Origin: Ruminococcus sp. UBA7013
GTDB taxonomy: Bacteria; Bacillota; Clostridia; Oscillospirales; Ruminococcaceae
Assembly: GCA_002449585.1 (NCBI GenBank)
Contig: DJXD01000125.1
Coordinates: 1 to 41,276 of the forward strand
DNA: 41,276 bases
Direction of reading: 5' to 3'
The translations under genes and the position numbers were made by a program. The stretch's first letter is position 1; each line of letters begins with the position of its first letter. The notes under the pieces are model-generated. The model saw nothing but the letters and a program-made list of their open reading frames with translations, ran no database searches and was not told the origin of the DNA. This document shows positions 39,080 through 41,276 of the stretch, in pieces.

Positions 39080-39952
39080 ATGAAAACAGCAGTTATGACT
39101 GATACCAACAGCGGCATTACTTTGGAGGAAGGCAAGGAACATGATATTTATGTGCTTCCTATGCCTGTTATTATTGACGGAAAAGATTATCTGGAAGAAA
39201 TCAGTCTGACACATGCACAGTTATATCAGGCCTTGCATGAAAACAGGGAAATTTCTTCTTCACAGCCATCCCCTGCATCTGTGCTCGAAATGTGGGAAAA
39301 AATTTTTTCCGAGGGCTATGATGAAATTATTTATATCCCCATGACTAGCGGCCTCAGTGGTGCATGTGCCGCCGCTAAAGTACTCGCTGAAGAGTATGCC
39401 GGGAAAATTCAGGTTGCTGATAATCACAGGATTTCCCTGCCCATGCTGGATTCTGTCTATGATGCAAAATATTTTGCTGATCAAGGTTTGTCTGCATCAG
39501 AAATCTGTCAGCGGCTTGAAAAAAATGCCTACATGAACGATATTTATATCACCCTGCACAGCCTGAAACGCATTGTCAAAACAGGCCGTATCACTGCCGC
39601 TGGGGCGGCCGTTGCGGCAGTACTTGGGATCAAGCCCATTCTGAAAATTCAGGGCGGAAAACTGGATGCCTTTGCCAAAGCTCGTGGTATGAAAAATTGT
39701 GAATCTCTTATGATCGATGCAGTCAAAAAAGATCTTGCCGGAAAATATGCCGCATTCCCCAAAGAACAGCTGACAATTAACACCGCCGGAACATTTGAAC
39801 ATCAGGAAGATGCAGATGCCTGGGTTGCCAAAGTTAAAGCCGCATTTCCAGAGTATACCGTGCAATATCGGCCGCTTTCATGCAGTATTGCCTGCCATAT
39901 CGGAACAGATACACAGGGAATAGCAATTGATCATATTGAACGCTCTGTCTAA
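39080..39952 (+). CDS. DegV family fatty-acid-binding protein (second copy)
   Basis: This 290-residue FakB-type protein has a classic N-terminus AVMTDTNSGITLEEGKEH. SSSQPSP supplies the conserved TSqPSp lipid-head motif, IPMTSGLSGACAAAKVLAEE matches the family helix, and the C-terminal region has RPLSCSIACHIG. LKRIVKTGRITAAGAAVAAVLGIKPIL is the DegV fingerprint. It is closer to the textbook family pattern than the copy at 28554, and the two differ strongly, so they may bind different fatty acids. CGGAG precedes the ATG by 8 nt. Its stop codon directly abuts that of the convergent DUF4363 gene with no terminator between. Confidence 0.93.
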   Translation: MKTAVMTDTNSGITLEEGKEHDIYVLPMPVIIDGKDYLEEISLTHAQLYQALHENREISSSQPSPASVLEMWEKIFSEGYDEIIYIPMTSGLSGACAAAKVLAEEYAGKIQVADNHRISLPMLDSVYDAKYFADQGLSASEICQRLEKNAYMNDIYITLHSLKRIVKTGRITAAGAAVAAVLGIKPILKIQGGKLDAFAKARGMKNCESLMIDAVKKDLAGKYAAFPKEQLTINTAGTFEHQEDADAWVAKVKAAFPEYTVQYRPLSCSIACHIGTDTQGIAIDHIERSV

Positions 39953-40330
39953 TCAGAGAATATGCCATAATACAGGGAGTTCTTCTTCATAGATAATCTG
40001 AATCAGACAGCGCATTCTTGCAATTTCTGAAAATAGTTCTGGCCGATGATCCAGCACCATAGGGCGTAATTCTGAAAGAAGATCCCGGAGAGAATCTAAT
40101 TCACGGCCATTTACAAAAATTCCGGTTATGTCATGATAAGACTGCCAATTCTGTTCTAGTTGATCCAAAGCAGATAAGGCCTGTTCTGTATGATCTTGCA
40201 TAATGGCATCCTGAAAAGTATCTAAATAGGAAAGATATTGCATAGATTTCTGTTTCAAAATCAACAAGGAAGAAATACACAGCAAAATCAGGCCTAATAA
40301 TATGCTGACACTTGCTTTACAGCGATTCAT
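39953..40330 (-). CDS. DUF4363 family protein
   Basis: This 125-residue protein has one N-terminal membrane segment (about 7-25), followed by a helical extracytoplasmic region, YLDTFQDAIMQDHTEQALSA and LEQNWQSYHDITGIFVNGRE, ending in IQIIYEEELPVLWHIL. This is the DUF4363 layout. Its start overlaps the DUF421 stop by 4 bp (ATGA), and the DUF421-DUF4363 pair is a recurrent couple in Clostridia. The function is unknown; association with spore membranes has been suggested for DUF421 proteins, which would fit here. Confidence 0.85.
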   Translation of the reverse strand: MNRCKASVSILLGLILLCISSLLILKQKSMQYLSYLDTFQDAIMQDHTEQALSALDQLEQNWQSYHDITGIFVNGRELDSLRDLLSELRPMVLDHRPELFSEIARMRCLIQIIYEEELPVLWHIL

Positions 40331-41004
40331 GAATGTCCCCCTTTCGGAATGAGCTGATAACGGGATGTTCTATCAGCTGTGAGCATGAAAATATCTGATA
40401 CAGATAACCCGGCTCTTGTCAAAATCTGTTCCAGCCAGGCATGATCCAGCTGAATAGAAGCTAATGCTTTTTCCCGAAGCTGACCATCTGCAATGATAAT
40501 TTGAGGGGGATCAAAACAAGAGGGAACAGCATGAACATCCTGTTTTGTGGCTGGCTGTGCAGAAGGTTTCTGATAAACGGAGACACTTCCATTTGTTTCC
40601 ACAACAGCAAATTGTACTTCTTCAATAAAGAAAATCCCCCCCATCCGGAGCGCAGTCATAAGATCATCGACAGAAAAGCGTAATGTTTTAAGCATTTCCT
40701 GATCTATAATCCCATCCCGGATAATAATTTTAGGTGTCCCCGAAATCAGCCGCCGGAAACGGATGGATTTGAGCGAAATCCATGAAGTAATCACTTCATA
40801 GCAGACAAGCGCAAGAATGGGAAGAATCCCATGCAAAAGAGGAATTTCAATATCTTCAAGCGAAAGCGTGGCAATATTAGAAATCAAAATAGTAATCACA
40901 AGCTCCGATGGCTGAAGCTCTCCAAGCTGACGTTTTCCCATCAATCGAATAGAGAACATTACAACAAAATAGAGAATCAGAGAACGGATTAATACAATCG
41001 TCAT
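40327..41004 (-). CDS. DUF421 (YetF-like) membrane protein
   Basis: This 225-residue protein has three N-terminal membrane helices and the DUF421 signature RLMGKRQLGELQPSELVITILISNIA. A cytosolic domain follows, with GTPKIIIRDGIIDQEMLKTLRFSVDDLMTALRMGGIFFIEEVQFAVVETNGSVSVY. Bacillus relatives include YetF and 2Duf, the latter linked to spore-membrane properties and heat resistance. AAAGGAG precedes the ATG. No clear vegetative promoter is visible upstream; GGAAATACTA at about 41032-41041 (minus strand) is only weakly sporulation-sigma-like. Confidence 0.9.
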   Translation of the reverse strand: MTIVLIRSLILYFVVMFSIRLMGKRQLGELQPSELVITILISNIATLSLEDIEIPLLHGILPILALVCYEVITSWISLKSIRFRRLISGTPKIIIRDGIIDQEMLKTLRFSVDDLMTALRMGGIFFIEEVQFAVVETNGSVSVYQKPSAQPATKQDVHAVPSCFDPPQIIIADGQLREKALASIQLDHAWLEQILTRAGLSVSDIFMLTADRTSRYQLIPKGGHS

Positions 41005-41072
41005 GAAAAAACTCCTTTCTGGAAGAATGATTTTAGTATTTCCGGATATTTGAAAAAAATTCTGTCAAATGC

Positions 41073-41100
41073 TTGACATTCAGGGAAAAAAGCGTATAAT
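41073..41100 (+). promoter_or_regulatory. Rightward promoter ahead of the orphan IS605-like end
   Basis: TTGACA (41073-41078), a 16-bp spacer and TATAAT (41095-41100). It points at a stretch with no recognisable gene. Confidence 0.75.
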
Positions 41101-41143
41101 TAAAAACATGATATGATCCCGGAAAGGAAATTTAACAGAAGTT

Positions 41144-41184
41144 AGCAAGAAATCCCCCCTCTATAGGTGAGGGAGGAATTGCAT
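41144..41184 (+). mobile_element. Isolated IS200/IS605-like right end
   Basis: The core GAAATCCCCCCTCTATAGG followed by TGAGGG closely parallels the tnpB-linked end at 1797-1853 (GAAGCCCCCACCTCTTTAGG then CGAGGG). It keeps the CCTC-loop-GAGG hairpin. No tnpB remnant precedes it, so it is a solo end, a deletion relic or a MITE-like derivative. Confidence 0.45.
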
Positions 41185-41193
41185 CCCACCCTC

Positions 41194-41222
41194 TTGACAA
41201 ATGCTAAAAAATATGGTATACT
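41194..41222 (+). promoter_or_regulatory. Promoter of the gene at the right edge
   Basis: TTGACA (41194-41199), a 17-bp spacer and TATACT (41217-41222). It is similar to the promoter at 28454, sharing AAAAATATGGTATACT. Confidence 0.8.
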
Positions 41223-41251
41223 GAACTTAGATTTTTGGAGGGAACAACAGG

Positions 41252-41276
41252 ATGTTGTCTCTCGTGATGTGCCTGT
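41252..41276 (+). CDS. Start of a gene cut by the window edge
   Basis: GGAGGG lies 9 nt before an ATG, which follows a good promoter; only MLSLVMCL is visible. The product cannot be identified. The start is likely but not certain, since only eight codons are in the window. Confidence 0.5.

Noticed and set aside
41005..41045. Sigma-G promoter for the DUF421-DUF4363 pair
   Set aside because: AATACTA on the minus strand is near the -10 motif but no matching -35 sits at 17-18 bp, so the case is too weak to list as a feature.

Overview
The window looks like a chromosomal segment of a low-GC, cellulosome-forming Ruminococcus or close relative (Oscillospiraceae, Bacillota). Four secreted proteins carry dockerin modules, one of them joined to a cohesin-like module, which is the signature of a ruminococcal cellulosome. 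A lipoprotein GH5 endoglucanase, IreB, groESL under a CIRCE element, and the dipicolinate synthase genes dpaAB point the same way and imply the ability to sporulate. Genes are densely packed on both strands. Vegetative promoters are very regular (TTGACA-like, almost always a 17-bp spacer, TATAAT), and most units end in clear hairpin plus T-run terminators, several serving convergent genes.

Layout. 1-300: tandem strong leftward promoters, probably for an rRNA/tRNA operon off the left edge. 306-1748 (-): Ig-like dockerin protein. 1797-2475 (-): decayed IS200/IS605-type tnpB, interrupted by an 88-bp repeat that recurs at 8740-8828. 2509-2940 (-): zinc-ribbon protein. 3217-4587 (+): dockerin/cell-wall-repeat/transglutaminase-like protein. 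4621-7462: CPBP protease, Nudix hydrolase, PdaA-like deacetylase, IreB. 7642-9468 (-): redox/metal cluster ccdA - tlpA - HMA protein - DUF1540 protein, with ccdA apparently leaderless. 9561-10214 (-): FNT channel. 10373-13275: cohesin-dockerin protein converging on the GH5 cellulase. 13565-15689 (+): cytidylate-kinase-like protein, then dpaA-dpaB behind a sigma-K-like promoter. 15728-17514 (-): HD protein and a DUF6688-like membrane protein. 17666-19662 (-): groES-groEL.

19906-24151 (+): response regulator, histidine kinase, frameshifted lipoprotein gene and HtrA-like protease, resembling an envelope-stress unit. 24345-28409 (+): GGDEF-EAL protein, hemolysin-III/PAQR protein, phosphofructokinase. 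28554-30315 (+): DegV protein and a CAP-domain dockerin protein. 30348-31262 (-): DUF975 protein with a palindrome over its promoter. 31511-33783 (+): class II aldolase and a Thr/Glu-rich anchored protein. 33810-34145 (-): BofC-like protein behind a sigma-G-like promoter. 34379-38777 (+): class A PBP, RlmL-like methyltransferase, an unknown, and a DIP1984-like protein. 39080-41004: second DegV gene converging on the DUF421/DUF4363 pair. The right edge has an isolated IS605-like end and the first codons of another gene.

Four themes recur. They are extracellular cellulosome-type assembly, spore formation (pdaA, bofC-like, dpaAB, possibly DUF421), envelope maintenance (PBP1A, IreB, two-component/HtrA) and glycolysis (pfkA, fba). 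The least explained structures are the 88-bp repeat, two genes with a hairpin between Shine-Dalgarno and start codon, the leaderless ccdA, and the orphan IS605 end behind its own promoter. All family names come from reading the sequence by eye; no database search was run.
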